DNA of 20,753 bases from JBBIRM01 sp037441765 (GCA_037441765.1 JBBIRM010000033.1:1-20753); one strand, 5' to 3'. Positions 6,480 to 14,733 are shown, numbered from the stretch's first letter. Notes: generated from the letters alone by a model not told the origin. Translations and numbers: made by a program.

Positions 6480-7197
6480 CTTTGAACTCCTCCCCCAAGT
6501 AGGCCTCAATCACCTGGCGATTCTTTACAACTTCTTCGGGGCTACCTTCAGCGATCTTCTCCCCATAATTTAGAACAACGACTCTCTTAGATAACGCCAT
6601 TACGCCTCTCATCACATGTTCAATCATCAGAATGGTAATTCCTTGCTGATTTACTTCTCTTAGAAGTTGAATCAATTCATCTACCTCAGTGGGTGTGAGT
6701 CCAGCCATCACCTCATCAAGAAGAAGGAGTTTAGGCTCGGTGGCTAAAGCCCTTGCCAACTCCAACCTTTTTCGATGGGCAAGTGTAAGGCCTGTTGCCA
6801 AGGTCTCAGTTTTTTCTTTTAACCCAACAAATTCGATTACCTTTCTTGCCTTTTCAGTTGCTGAGCCCACCGCACCCACTCGATTTAAGGCAGCAACAAT
6901 GACATTATCCAAAACCGTTAGCTGGAGAAAAGGCTTGACAATCTGGAAAGTCCTCACCATTCCTCTCTGGCAGATCTGATGGGGTCTAAGATTGATTAGA
7001 TTCTCTCCCTTAAACCATACTTCCCCTTCATCCGGTCTATAAAATCCTGTAAGAGCATTAAAAAGGGTGGTCTTGCCCGCTCCATTAGGACCGATGATTC
7101 CCAAGATTTCTCCTTCCTCCAGATCAAAGGAAACCTGGCTAACCGCCCTCAATCCACCAAAATTCTTGGAAACCCCTTTTACTTCTAAGAGAGACAA
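6472..7197 (-). CDS. livG: Branched-chain (HAAT-family) amino acid ABC transporter ATP-binding protein LivG
   Basis: Second ATPase of the HAAT transporter, 241 residues. Walker A is GPNGAGKT (36-43) and Walker B is LLLLDEVMAG (157-166). The ABC signature is the relaxed LTLAHRKRLELARAL form (137-151) common in LivG rather than a strict LSGGQ. The start codon is TTG (7197-7195), preceded at 5 nt by AGGAGG; no better ATG lies in frame upstream. The 3' end overlaps livF, as is usual in these operons, and livM ends 42 bp upstream. Expected partner: LivF as a heterodimer beneath LivH and LivM in the inner membrane. Confidence 0.93.
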   Translation of the reverse strand: MSLLEVKGVSKNFGGLRAVSQVSFDLEEGEILGIIGPNGAGKTTLFNALTGFYRPDEGEVWFKGENLINLRPHQICQRGMVRTFQIVKPFLQLTVLDNVIVAALNRVGAVGSATEKARKVIEFVGLKEKTETLATGLTLAHRKRLELARALATEPKLLLLDEVMAGLTPTEVDELIQLLREVNQQGITILMIEHVMRGVMALSKRVVVLNYGEKIAEGSPEEVVKNRQVIEAYLGEEFKGA

Positions 7198-7239
7198 CCC
7201 TTCCTCCTAAAAGGAATTTGAAATTTGTTTTTACGAGGT

Positions 7240-8205
7240 TTACTTCAATCCACTCTGTCCAGATGTTACCACCTTCTTAATATAAGAAATGACTCCTCTT
7301 GGAAAAAAGAGAACCACCGCTACCAATAGAAATCCATAAATTACCAAATGCAACCCCTCATAACCTGCCTTTGCAAAATAGGAGCGTGAGATTTCGGCCA
7401 AAGGGGTAATCAAAAATGAACCGACCACTGGACCTAAAACCGTTCCCATCCCGCCTATGATGGGCCTTAGGATAATCTCAATGGAAAATGCCATGGACAT
7501 CATTGTCCCCGGATGAAGATAAAAGAGGTAATTGGTGTAAAAGGCTCCTGCTAAGGAGGTCATGAAAGCACTGATGAAGATGGAAATCATCTTATATTTG
7601 AATACATTTACTCCCAAACTCTCGGCAGCATCTTCATCCTCTCGGATGGCAATCATATATCTACCAATCTTTGACCGCTCAATGAGTTTCGCAAAAATCA
7701 GAGAGAAGACCACATAACCAAGTGCGATATAATAATAAGGAGTATTCTCCTTGAATTGATAATTCCAGAAAGAGAAATGGGGGGTGATGAAGAGCCCCTG
7801 AAAGGAGCCGAAAATCTTTAAGTGGAGGAAAATCAATCTTCCGATTTCAGCAAACGAGATGGTGAGAAGAACAAAATAGACTCCCTTCAGTCCAAAACGG
7901 AACCCAAAAAATCCAATCACTAAACCAACCAATCCTGCCCCTATCCCTCCGATCCACATTCCCACCCAAGGGCTTAATCCCAGTGTGAGTGAGAGAAGAT
8001 ATGTCGTATATGCTCCAATGCCCACATAAAGGGAATGTCCCAAGGAAATTACGCCTGTATATCCTGTGAGAATATTCCAGGATTGCCCTAAATAGGCATA
8101 AAAAAAGATCATGATAAAAACACCCAATACATAAGAACTTAAAACCATTGGAAGGCCTAAAAGGATTAGAAACCCGAGAAGGAGAAAAAGGTAGGTTCTC
8201 TTCAT
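7240..8205 (-). CDS. livM: Branched-chain (HAAT-family) amino acid ABC transporter permease LivM
   Basis: A 321-residue, strongly hydrophobic inner-membrane protein with about eight to ten predicted membrane segments. LivM-family marks are LTGYTGVISLGHSLYVGIGAY (about 46-66) and the cytoplasmic loop IREDEDAAESLG (187-198), which is the EAA-like contact to the ATPases, then GGMGTVLGPVVGSFL (251-265). The ATG overlaps the livH stop as ATGA (8202-8205), so the two permeases are translationally coupled. It forms the translocation pore with LivH. Nothing looks truncated. Confidence 0.93.
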   Translation of the reverse strand: MKRTYLFLLLGFLILLGLPMVLSSYVLGVFIMIFFYAYLGQSWNILTGYTGVISLGHSLYVGIGAYTTYLLSLTLGLSPWVGMWIGGIGAGLVGLVIGFFGFRFGLKGVYFVLLTISFAEIGRLIFLHLKIFGSFQGLFITPHFSFWNYQFKENTPYYYIALGYVVFSLIFAKLIERSKIGRYMIAIREDEDAAESLGVNVFKYKMISIFISAFMTSLAGAFYTNYLFYLHPGTMMSMAFSIEIILRPIIGGMGTVLGPVVGSFLITPLAEISRSYFAKAGYEGLHLVIYGFLLVAVVLFFPRGVISYIKKVVTSGQSGLK

Positions 8206-9113
8206 CCTCTCTTCCCCCCAAAAAGCCCCTGAGGTCTCAATATCATGATGACTATGAGGATAAAGAAACTGACCACCTGCTTCATGGTTTGTGGAAATTC
8301 AAGTTCTAACCCGATTCCCTGAAAGAGGTTGGTCAATAACGTTGGACCAACAGACTCAGCCACTCCAATAATCAACCCTCCCACCATGGCCCCTGTCAAA
8401 CTTCCCATCCCTCCTAAGATAACAATGATGAACGAGATGAGAGTAAAAGGTGCTCCAATATGGGGGGAAAGTGGCATAATGGGGACCAGAAGACCTCCTG
8501 CTGTTCCTACACAGGCAGTCCCAATTCCAAAACATATCGCATATATTTTATTGACATCTGTTCCCACAAGGGAAGCTCCCAATCGGTTATCCGCAGCAGC
8601 ACGGATCGATTTACCTAAATCCGTCTTCTTTAAAAATAGGAGTACAAGAATGGTAAAGATGACAGCTAAAGAAAAGGCAATAAGCCGTGGGGTATCAATG
8701 GTGAGAAACCCTATCGAATGGGAACTTAAAGCAAAACGGCTCTGAGGGCTGATATAGTCAGGTCCCCATACGAGCCGTGCACTATTCTCAAAGACCATAG
8801 CCATTCCCACTAAAGGGAGGACCTGCATCGCCTCTGGAAAATCAAGGATCTGATTGACGACCGTTCGCTGAAGGAGATAACCTAAAATGAATAGGGTGAC
8901 CGCACTTACCGAGAAAGAGAAGAATGGGTCTAATCCAGTCCATAGTAGAAGCGTATATGCAACATACATCCCCCAGACCATCATCTCGCCATGAGCGAAG
9001 TTGATAACCCTCATGACACCAAAAATGAGGGAGAGGCCTAAAGCGATCAGGCTATAGACCCCTCCCATAAGAAATCCGCTTAGGGCAAGTTGAAGGATGA
9101 GGTTAAGGTTCAT
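8202..9113 (-). CDS. livH: Branched-chain (HAAT-family) amino acid ABC transporter permease LivH
   Basis: A 303-residue inner-membrane permease. The N-terminal LivH hallmark MRVINFAHGEMMVWGMY lies at about 34-50, the EAA-like cytoplasmic loop GKSIRAAADNRLGASLVG at 167-184, and a glycine-rich GGMGSLTGAMVGGLIIG segment follows near residues 235-251. The ATG has AGGAG just upstream, and the gene starts 8 bp after the livK stop. It overlaps livM by 4 bp. It pairs with LivM to form the membrane channel fed by the periplasmic protein LivK. Confidence 0.93.
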   Translation of the reverse strand: MNLNLILQLALSGFLMGGVYSLIALGLSLIFGVMRVINFAHGEMMVWGMYVAYTLLLWTGLDPFFSFSVSAVTLFILGYLLQRTVVNQILDFPEAMQVLPLVGMAMVFENSARLVWGPDYISPQSRFALSSHSIGFLTIDTPRLIAFSLAVIFTILVLLFLKKTDLGKSIRAAADNRLGASLVGTDVNKIYAICFGIGTACVGTAGGLLVPIMPLSPHIGAPFTLISFIIVILGGMGSLTGAMVGGLIIGVAESVGPTLLTNLFQGIGLELEFPQTMKQVVSFFILIVIMILRPQGLFGGKRG

Positions 9114-9121
9114 TCTCCTCC

Positions 9122-10375
9122 TTAAACCCCTCGCTCCCAGAGTTGTTTTGGCATTGGAAAGACATACTTTGCTTCTGCAGCCTTTTCAGGTAGAACCACT
9201 TTGATCGATTGTCCGATAATCTGAATCATGGCTGTATCAGCATTGATATTGTCTCCTCGTTGATCAAATGTAACCGCCAATCCAACCATCAGATCCTGCT
9301 TAAAGTAGGTCTTCTTAAGTGCTGCCATAATATCATCTGCCTTGGTTGACTTTGCCCGCTCGAGAGCATCCGCAATCACTAATACCCCTAAGTAAGCATA
9401 TCCAGAATTGGTATCAATATATTTCCCGGGATATTTCTTCGAGAAAGCGGCATTGACCTCCTTATACATCTTTCCGAGGGGATTATACCAAGGGACATTA
9501 TCCATCACGTAATCAGCAAGGGCTTTCATATCTCGAATGAACTCTGGTTCATACCATCCCGGGCTTCCAGGGCTGATGATTCCCTGAAGCTCTACCCTCT
9601 GCTTATAGAGCTCACGGATCATCAACTTCGCATCCCCTGGCCTGGCCACCGGAAAAAGGACATCTGGCTTCAGAGCTTTGATCTTCGAAACCTCAGCAGA
9701 GAGGTCTTGAATGCCAAGGGGGTATTCAATATGGGCAAGCAATTCGATTGGGAATTTCTTCTCTGCGATAGCCTTTTTAAACGTGGCCCCCTGAACACGA
9801 CCGAAGAGGTCCCCTGTATTGGTCAAAACTCCTCTGATCTTGCTTATCTTCTTCTCCTTCATAATCTTGTCCATAAAGAAAAGCATGCTTTCAGCAAATT
9901 TGGAAGTCGTAGGGAATACCCTGACCGTATATTTAAATCCTTTTCTGGTAATATCGTCGGCTGCTGCAACATCGATCACAAATGGAACCCCTCTCTGTTC
10001 GCATAAGGTAGCAATGGTCATAGCATTACCGCTGAGAAATGGCCCCACCAAACAGACTGCCCCTTCCTTGATTACCCTCTCTGCCTCTGTTCGAGCCACC
10101 TCCTCTTTAGCCTCTGTATCGGCCAACAGGAGCTTTAGTTTTGCCCCACCCATCGATTTAATGCCACCCCTGGCATTAATATCATCCACCGCCATCTGGT
10201 TGCCTCTTCTCATTGCTATCCCGATATCTGAGATAACGCCTGTGACCGGTTGGATCGATGCAATCTTTATCTCTGGAGGCTGAGCCCTCAAAACAGCAGG
10301 AAATCCTGAGATGGCCGTGGTGGCACCTACTGCCGCAGAATATTTAAGAAATGTTCTCCTACTTACCTTTCTCAT
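9122..10375 (-). CDS. livK: HAAT-family periplasmic amino acid-binding protein (LivK-like) with Tat-type signal
   Basis: A 417-residue type-I periplasmic binding protein. The N-terminus has a twin-arginine signature, SRRTFLK (5-11), a hydrophobic stretch, and a likely cleavage after residues VLRA (28-31), so export in folded form by the Tat pathway is predicted. The mature part begins EIKIASIQPVTG, typical of the ANF/Leu-Ile-Val receptor fold, with GPFLSGNAM marking the ligand-binding lobe. No lipobox cysteine is present. GGAGGG lies 7 nt before the ATG. It is the first of the five liv genes. The ligand cannot be read from sequence: HAAT receptors bind Leu/Ile/Val but also aromatic amino acids, amides or aromatic acids. 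Confidence 0.9.
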   Translation of the reverse strand: MRKVSRRTFLKYSAAVGATTAISGFPAVLRAQPPEIKIASIQPVTGVISDIGIAMRRGNQMAVDDINARGGIKSMGGAKLKLLLADTEAKEEVARTEAERVIKEGAVCLVGPFLSGNAMTIATLCEQRGVPFVIDVAAADDITRKGFKYTVRVFPTTSKFAESMLFFMDKIMKEKKISKIRGVLTNTGDLFGRVQGATFKKAIAEKKFPIELLAHIEYPLGIQDLSAEVSKIKALKPDVLFPVARPGDAKLMIRELYKQRVELQGIISPGSPGWYEPEFIRDMKALADYVMDNVPWYNPLGKMYKEVNAAFSKKYPGKYIDTNSGYAYLGVLVIADALERAKSTKADDIMAALKKTYFKQDLMVGLAVTFDQRGDNINADTAMIQIIGQSIKVVLPEKAAEAKYVFPMPKQLWERGV

Positions 10376-10418
10376 AGCAAAACCCTCCTTTCTTTCATTT
10401 ATTCCTTTATTTAATCTG

Positions 10419-10458
10419 GAATATAGGACATATTCTCAAACTCTAAGAAGATTGTCAA
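10419..10458 (-). promoter_or_regulatory. Possible internal promoter and operator before livK
   Basis: On the minus strand TTGACA (10458-10453), overlapping the stop of the SDR gene, is followed after 17 bp by GAATAT (10435-10430), a weak -10. The 17-bp palindrome GAATAT-N5-ATATTC (10419-10435) covers this -10 and could be an operator. The hexamer match is modest, so read-through from upstream genes remains possible. Confidence 0.35.
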
Positions 10459-11261
10459 CTTTCTTTTTTCTTCTTCATTCCAGCAATCAAATCTATAAAA
10501 CCAACGGGATGATAACCGGTCATTCCTCCATCTGCAACGATAGTCGCCCCATTAATATAACTGGAATCCTCAGAGGCCAGAAAAATGGCAATCTTTACAA
10601 TCTCCTCGAGAGTGGCCAATCTCTTAAGGGGAACCTGTTCTTTTAGTGCAGAGAAAAGGAAATCACTTTTAAGGACTGGAGCGTTCATTCCCCCTGCCAC
10701 AATACCTGGAGCAATCGAATTGACAAAAATGTTATAACGGCTCCACTCATAAGCAAGTACTCGGGTCAACATCATCACACCTGCCTTGCTCACACAATAA
10801 GGGAGAAAGCCCTGTTCTCCTAAGAGACCCGCTGTGGATGAGATATTGATGATCCTTCCCCCTCCCTGTTCGATCATCTTCTTGCCCACAGCCTGGCAGC
10901 AGAGAAAGACACCCTTCAAGTTGACATCCATCACCTGATCCCAGCCTTCCTCTTTGATACGCTCTGCCTCCAGAATAAATGGATTGATCCCAGCATTATT
11001 GACCAAAATATCAATTCTTCCAAAGGATTGGATTACCTCCTCTGTCATCCTAAATACATCTTGAGAAGAAGAAACATCCGCCGAGATGGCCATGGATTTT
11101 ACACCGAGGCTTTCAATCTCTTTAGCCACCTCCACTGCCTTTTCTAAATTTCGACCATTGACGATAACGGATGCGCCCTCTTTAGCAAAACCAATGGCAA
11201 ACGCTTTCCCGATTCCTCTTGTCGAACCAGTAATCAGCGTTACCTTCCCTTTCAGTTTCAT
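10455..11261 (-). CDS. Short-chain dehydrogenase/reductase (SDR, FabG-like)
   Basis: A 268-residue classical SDR. The NAD(P)-binding motif TGSTRGIG is at 11-18, NNAG at 88-91, the structural Asn in DVNLKG at 114, and the catalytic set is S142, Y155 and K159 (YCVSK). The tail has the GGMTGY-type C-terminal region followed by an unusual Lys-rich end, KKKKES. GGAGGG lies 6 nt before the ATG. The exact substrate is not visible; 3-oxoacyl or alcohol/sugar dehydrogenases share these features. It lies between the SPL-family gene (18 bp upstream) and livK (79 bp downstream). Its co-orientation with liv genes might reflect amino-acid or CoA-ester catabolism, but that is a guess. Confidence 0.9.
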   Translation of the reverse strand: MKLKGKVTLITGSTRGIGKAFAIGFAKEGASVIVNGRNLEKAVEVAKEIESLGVKSMAISADVSSSQDVFRMTEEVIQSFGRIDILVNNAGINPFILEAERIKEEGWDQVMDVNLKGVFLCCQAVGKKMIEQGGGRIINISSTAGLLGEQGFLPYCVSKAGVMMLTRVLAYEWSRYNIFVNSIAPGIVAGGMNAPVLKSDFLFSALKEQVPLKRLATLEEIVKIAIFLASEDSSYINGATIVADGGMTGYHPVGFIDLIAGMKKKKES

Positions 11262-11279
11262 CTTAATCCCTCCGTTCTC

Positions 11280-12392
11280 TTACTTAATAAATTTCCTCAC
11301 CCTCTCCTCAAAAAGAAAGTTCAAATGCCTGCTGTTTACAGGTGCCCATCCAAAGACCCTTTCCCATACCTCTTTGCTCTCCATGCATAGATAGACGAAA
11401 AGACCAGGATCAATCTCCTTGAGCCAATCCACCGTCTTGCGATAAATCTCCACTCGAATCTCTCTTAGATAACGAAATTTTGAATCTCTCCCAGGGAATA
11501 ACTCACCAAGAAAGATTCTGGTCTCTGGAAAACGTTCTTCCACAATTGGTTTCAATTTAGGGGGATATCTAAATCCTCCAAGGCTGACCCAAATGGTCCT
11601 TTTGGGATCAATCTCTTTAAAAAGTTGGTGGATCGTCTCTTGATACCCCTGCTCCCAATCTTCATCATAAAGGATTGGATCAAAATGGAAGCCTAAGGGA
11701 TACCCCTTCTCTTGACATCTTTTGGCTGAATTCAGTCGATCCTTTAATGAGGCAGTCCCTTTCTCTTCCTCATCAATAACCCGATGTGGATTGAGCGACC
11801 AGGAGATGACAGTTCTTTCTCGATGATTAAGGTCAAGGATTGAACCTACATTGGATGACTTTGTCTTAAGTTCAAGAATACTATCCCCCCTCTCGGCAAA
11901 AAAGGGGATGAGAACCTGGGAGATCGGGAAGACTGGTTCGAGGGCTAAACTGTCAGAGAGTTCCCCAGTTCCAATGCGAATGAGAGGGAAAACTTTCTGG
12001 GCCAGAAAAACCTTGATCTCCTGGAAAAGATCATCCCAATTTGAATAGAGGGTTAAAAAAGGATTATCCAGATATTCCTGGAGAACACAGTAGGAGCAAT
12101 CCATCGGGCAATTGGTCATGGTGTTAATAACATAATATCCACAACATATATGGTGAGATGTTCCAGGGCAAGGCTTAAGCATTCTTCCATAAAAATGCGT
12201 AATCAGAAGTCTCCTCTTTCCATTCTCCAGGGGGTTGCTCGCGGAGAGAGCCTTCTTGATTATAGATTTCTTATCCTGGATAATTTCAGCAGGAATATTG
12301 GAAAGGGCACTAAGAACCTTCTGAGTGACGGAATCCTTTTGAGCCTTTTCATCGACATAGATTTTTTCGATTCCAAAGGGAAACATATCCAT
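11280..12392 (-). CDS. Spore photoproduct lyase (SPL) family radical SAM protein
   Basis: Numbered from ATG 12392, the protein has 370 residues. The radical SAM cluster motif is C95-x3-C99-x2-C102 (TNCPMDCSYC), followed by the SPL-family stretches IGTGELSDSLALEP and ELKTKSSNV, and by SWSLNP in the barrel. Family members cleave SAM to a 5'-deoxyadenosyl radical; SplB itself repairs the thymine dimer of spores. Nothing else here suggests a spore-former, so a different DNA-repair or modification role is possible. The frame is open to TTG 12401, and ATG 12392 and ATG 12386 are both possible starts; none has a clear Shine-Dalgarno. It begins within 20 bp of the ParB-like gene's stop, suggesting co-expression. 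Confidence 0.85.
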   Translation of the reverse strand: MDMFPFGIEKIYVDEKAQKDSVTQKVLSALSNIPAEIIQDKKSIIKKALSASNPLENGKRRLLITHFYGRMLKPCPGTSHHICCGYYVINTMTNCPMDCSYCVLQEYLDNPFLTLYSNWDDLFQEIKVFLAQKVFPLIRIGTGELSDSLALEPVFPISQVLIPFFAERGDSILELKTKSSNVGSILDLNHRERTVISWSLNPHRVIDEEEKGTASLKDRLNSAKRCQEKGYPLGFHFDPILYDEDWEQGYQETIHQLFKEIDPKRTIWVSLGGFRYPPKLKPIVEERFPETRIFLGELFPGRDSKFRYLREIRVEIYRKTVDWLKEIDPGLFVYLCMESKEVWERVFGWAPVNSRHLNFLFEERVRKFIK

Positions 12393-12410
12393 TAACACCA
12401 AAAATTGAAT

Positions 12411-13373
12411 TTAAGTGCCTTTGATCATCTCCTGGAACTCATTAATATCAGTCATTTGAGACAAAAATGTTATTATTTCCTGATAATCCTTTATTGTTTC
12501 AAAATTAAACTCGATCCTCAATCCTTTTCCCTCAAAAAATGGCTGATGATGAAGTGATATATTTGGGGGGAGGTTTAAGTCTCTTTTCCTTTCTTCAAAG
12601 GTCTTTTCCAGTTGGGAGAATCTCGGGTATCGAATATTTAACAGCAGTTTTTTGACCCTCTCTGTCTTTTGAGAAGGGGTCATCTCATTTTGAGAGAGGA
12701 TGGATTGAATCTCCGGCCGAAAAAGAATCTCTCCAATCTTCAATCGATCCCGTTTTGAGATCTCCTCGAGGAGCATAAGTATCTTCCTGAGATGATTCTC
12801 CCCTAATTTCAGAGATGAGAGAAATGGAATAAGGGCCATTCGTTCTTCAGGTAAAATGTTTGAAAGCCTCCGGATATTGGATCTCGAAACCTCTTCCCTC
12901 AGCACATAATCCTTCACTACCTCTTCCATCTGAGCGAGGGAAAGATAGGTATTGAGGATCTTTTCATTGGGTTCGAGATCAAGGAGTGGGAGATAATTCT
13001 GAATGACCAGGGAAGGTTTCACCTTAAACATGTATATCAATTTATAAAGGGCAATTGCCTTCTCCACGCTATTTAGACCACGAGTGGTAATATTCTCGTG
13101 GAGGGCGATTGAGAAGAGTTGCAATTCATCCTTCTCATCCTTATTGAAGACTCTTGAGGGAACATCGGAGATTCCTAATTCATTTAAAACAGCGATCCTT
13201 CTGAAGCCACTTATAATCTGATAGGTCTCACCCTTCCCCCTTAAAAGCACGGGTTGAATCAGGCCCAACTCACTTATCGAGGACCGAAGGATTTTGAGAT
13301 CGGGGTGAAAATTAACTGAAAAGGTTTCATCATAAAGATCGATTTGCCTGAGAGGTATTTTTTGAATATTCAT
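12411..13373 (-). CDS. ParB/Srx N-terminal domain protein
   Basis: A 320-residue protein with a ParB-type N-terminal domain (about 1-105): SELGLIQPVLLRG (34-46), SGFRRIAVLNELGI (55-68, at the place of the GERR box), and HENITTRGLN (92-101, at the place of ENxQRxDL). These are the nucleotide-binding boxes of ParB-like CTPases. A helical region (about 105-250) could hold an HTH and is followed by a more variable C-terminus. No parA is adjacent and no parS-like palindrome was noticed, so a role in chromosome partition is not supported here. The partner in place is the SPL-family radical SAM gene. The start is the ATG at 13373; the upstream Shine-Dalgarno is weak. Confidence 0.78.
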   Translation of the reverse strand: MNIQKIPLRQIDLYDETFSVNFHPDLKILRSSISELGLIQPVLLRGKGETYQIISGFRRIAVLNELGISDVPSRVFNKDEKDELQLFSIALHENITTRGLNSVEKAIALYKLIYMFKVKPSLVIQNYLPLLDLEPNEKILNTYLSLAQMEEVVKDYVLREEVSRSNIRRLSNILPEERMALIPFLSSLKLGENHLRKILMLLEEISKRDRLKIGEILFRPEIQSILSQNEMTPSQKTERVKKLLLNIRYPRFSQLEKTFEERKRDLNLPPNISLHHQPFFEGKGLRIEFNFETIKDYQEIITFLSQMTDINEFQEMIKGT

Positions 13374-13421
13374 TCTTTACATCCCTTAATAATTCCTCAG
13401 TTCCCAATGTTTAATTCTCTC

Positions 13422-14255
13422 TCATATCTCTATCCCATATCTCCTCATCACTTCCTGATAGTATCTGGCTTCGAGTATGTTTCCTCTTTTAAGGAACCCC
13501 CTTGAAAGAATCTGACATTTCTTCTTCATCTCCTTGAGAACCATCTCCTTTTCTTCGGCCCCAATATATGGTTCGGATAGAAGTTTTTCAAGGGCGATCA
13601 CCCGGAATCGATCGTTTCCCCAGGATTGTTGCGAAAGTTGATCAGGATGGCCACCCCTTTTGATTATTAATTTCCGATTAATAAAAAAGATTGGAAACCT
13701 TGCAGAAACCCTGAGCCAGAAATCATAATCTTCACAAACAGGTAGGGCTTCATCAAAGAGGCCTACTTTCGTGAAGAGAGTTCTTCTCATCATGGCTGAA
13801 GAAGGGCTGATGATGCAGAGAGGTAAACATTTCTCAAAAATCCAGCCCGAATATTTAGCATGCTTTTTCATCGGGTTAACCCTCTTCCCCCTTCGTATCC
13901 AGATTTCATCGGTGTAGCAGAGAGGATATTGGGGATTCTCATCCAAAAAGTTAACCTGAATTTTAAGTTTCCCTTTTAACCATAGGTCATCCGAATCTAA
14001 GAAGGCAATATATTTTCCTCGGGCATGAAAGATCCCTTTGTTTCTGGCAGCGCTCACTCCCCGGTTCTCAGAAAGTTGGATCAGTCTTACCCTTCCTCCC
14101 ATTCTTTTTACCTCATCCGATGTCCCGTCAGTCGAACCATCATCAACCACGATAAGTTCAAAATCTTCAAAATCCTGAAAGAGGACCGAATCAATGGCCT
14201 CCTTTAACATTGGAAGGCGATTGTAGGTTGGAATGATGACAGAGACCTTTGGCAT
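13422..14255 (-). CDS. Family 2 glycosyltransferase
   Basis: A 277-residue GT-A fold enzyme that would transfer a sugar from a nucleotide-sugar donor. It opens with VSVIIPTYNR (4-13), has DDGSTDGT (38-45), the metal-binding DSDD (87-90), and an acidic CEDYDFWLR (174-182) at the position of the catalytic base. No membrane segment is evident, so it is probably cytosolic or peripheral and could act on cell-surface polysaccharide or lipid-linked acceptors. The neighbours give no polysaccharide context. The ATG has only a weak Shine-Dalgarno. It lies 48 bp upstream of the ParB-like gene and may lead the operon. Confidence 0.88.
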   Translation of the reverse strand: MPKVSVIIPTYNRLPMLKEAIDSVLFQDFEDFELIVVDDGSTDGTSDEVKRMGGRVRLIQLSENRGVSAARNKGIFHARGKYIAFLDSDDLWLKGKLKIQVNFLDENPQYPLCYTDEIWIRRGKRVNPMKKHAKYSGWIFEKCLPLCIISPSSAMMRRTLFTKVGLFDEALPVCEDYDFWLRVSARFPIFFINRKLIIKRGGHPDQLSQQSWGNDRFRVIALEKLLSEPYIGAEEKEMVLKEMKKKCQILSRGFLKRGNILEARYYQEVMRRYGIEI

Positions 14256-14283
14256 AAATATATTGAAGGGTCCGAGGATTATA

Positions 14284-14347
14284 GGATTTGAGGGTTCAAG
14301 GGCTTACTCTTTAATCCCTTCATTAGACCCCTTGGCCCCTCGATCCC
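14284..14347. repeat. Imperfect inverted repeat of GGRTYNGAGGGnnCAAGGG type
   Basis: The left arm GGATTTGAGGGTTCAAGGG (14284-14302) is matched on the other strand by GGATCGAGGGGCCAAGGG (14346-14329). Further GGGTCCGAGG and AAGGGG-like words flank it. It fills most of the 114-bp gap between the glycosyltransferase and the Rho_N gene. It resembles low-complexity GGGGTC/CAAGGG intergenic repeats that I recall from related genomes. It could fold into a long imperfect hairpin in the transcript. Confidence 0.5.
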
Positions 14348-14369
14348 TTAAACCCCTTTAATTTATGAA

Positions 14370-14687
14370 TCAGGCGGCTCGCCTGGTCTTTTTCTTCAGG
14401 CGACTGATCCTCTTTCTCAAAATTTCAGCCATCTTATAATTTCTTTGCTGGAGGAGTTCTTCCCGTTTGGCCCTCAATTCTCTAACCTTCTGTTTCAACT
14501 GGGAGATGTTTAAAACCACCTTCTCCTTTTTTACCTCCGGTTCGGTTATCCCCCTGGCCTTGCGGATGGCTGAAATCAAATCCTCCTTCTTCATGGCATG
14601 AACGCCTTGAATCCCTGGTAAACCAAGAGCCATCTCCCTAAGTTCCTTCGCAGTCATCTTCTCTAAGGGCTTCTCTTTCTTTTCCAT
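14370..14687 (-). CDS. Small Rho_N (Rho termination factor N-terminal domain) protein
   Basis: A 105-residue basic protein. Residues 8-45 (EKMTAKELREMA ... KKEDLISAIRKA) match the SAP-like helix-extended-helix fold found at the N-terminus of Rho. Residues 60-103 form a charged helical segment rich in Lys/Arg, with the look of a coiled coil or nucleic-acid-binding tail. The RNA-binding core and ATPase of Rho are absent, so this is a stand-alone domain and not Rho. GAGGAG precedes the ATG. A nucleic-acid-binding role is likely; a specific target is unknown. A possible promoter lies just upstream. Confidence 0.8.
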   Translation of the reverse strand: MEKKEKPLEKMTAKELREMALGLPGIQGVHAMKKEDLISAIRKARGITEPEVKKEKVVLNISQLKQKVRELRAKREELLQQRNYKMAEILRKRISRLKKKTRRAA

Positions 14688-14706
14688 CTGATCTCCTCCT
14701 CACTAA

Positions 14707-14733
14707 ATTATAAATGAACGAAACTAATGGTAA
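14707..14733 (-). promoter_or_regulatory. Possible promoter of the Rho_N gene
   Basis: On the minus strand a perfect TATAAT (14712-14707) lies about 20 bp before the ATG of the Rho_N gene. The best -35 candidate, TTACCA (14733-14728), is only 15 bp upstream, so the assignment rests mainly on the -10. Confidence 0.35.

Noticed and set aside
8329..8745. Plus-strand 138-residue open frame
   Set aside because: Lies entirely antisense to livH and has low-complexity composition typical of a shadow frame.
10311..10646. Plus-strand 111-residue open frame opposite livK and the SDR gene
   Set aside because: Antisense shadow of two well-supported genes with clear family motifs; no independent start signal.
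12411..13373. ParB-like gene as a sign of a replication origin or plasmid partition locus
   Set aside because: There is no parA, no rep gene, and no obvious parS cluster or iterons nearby.
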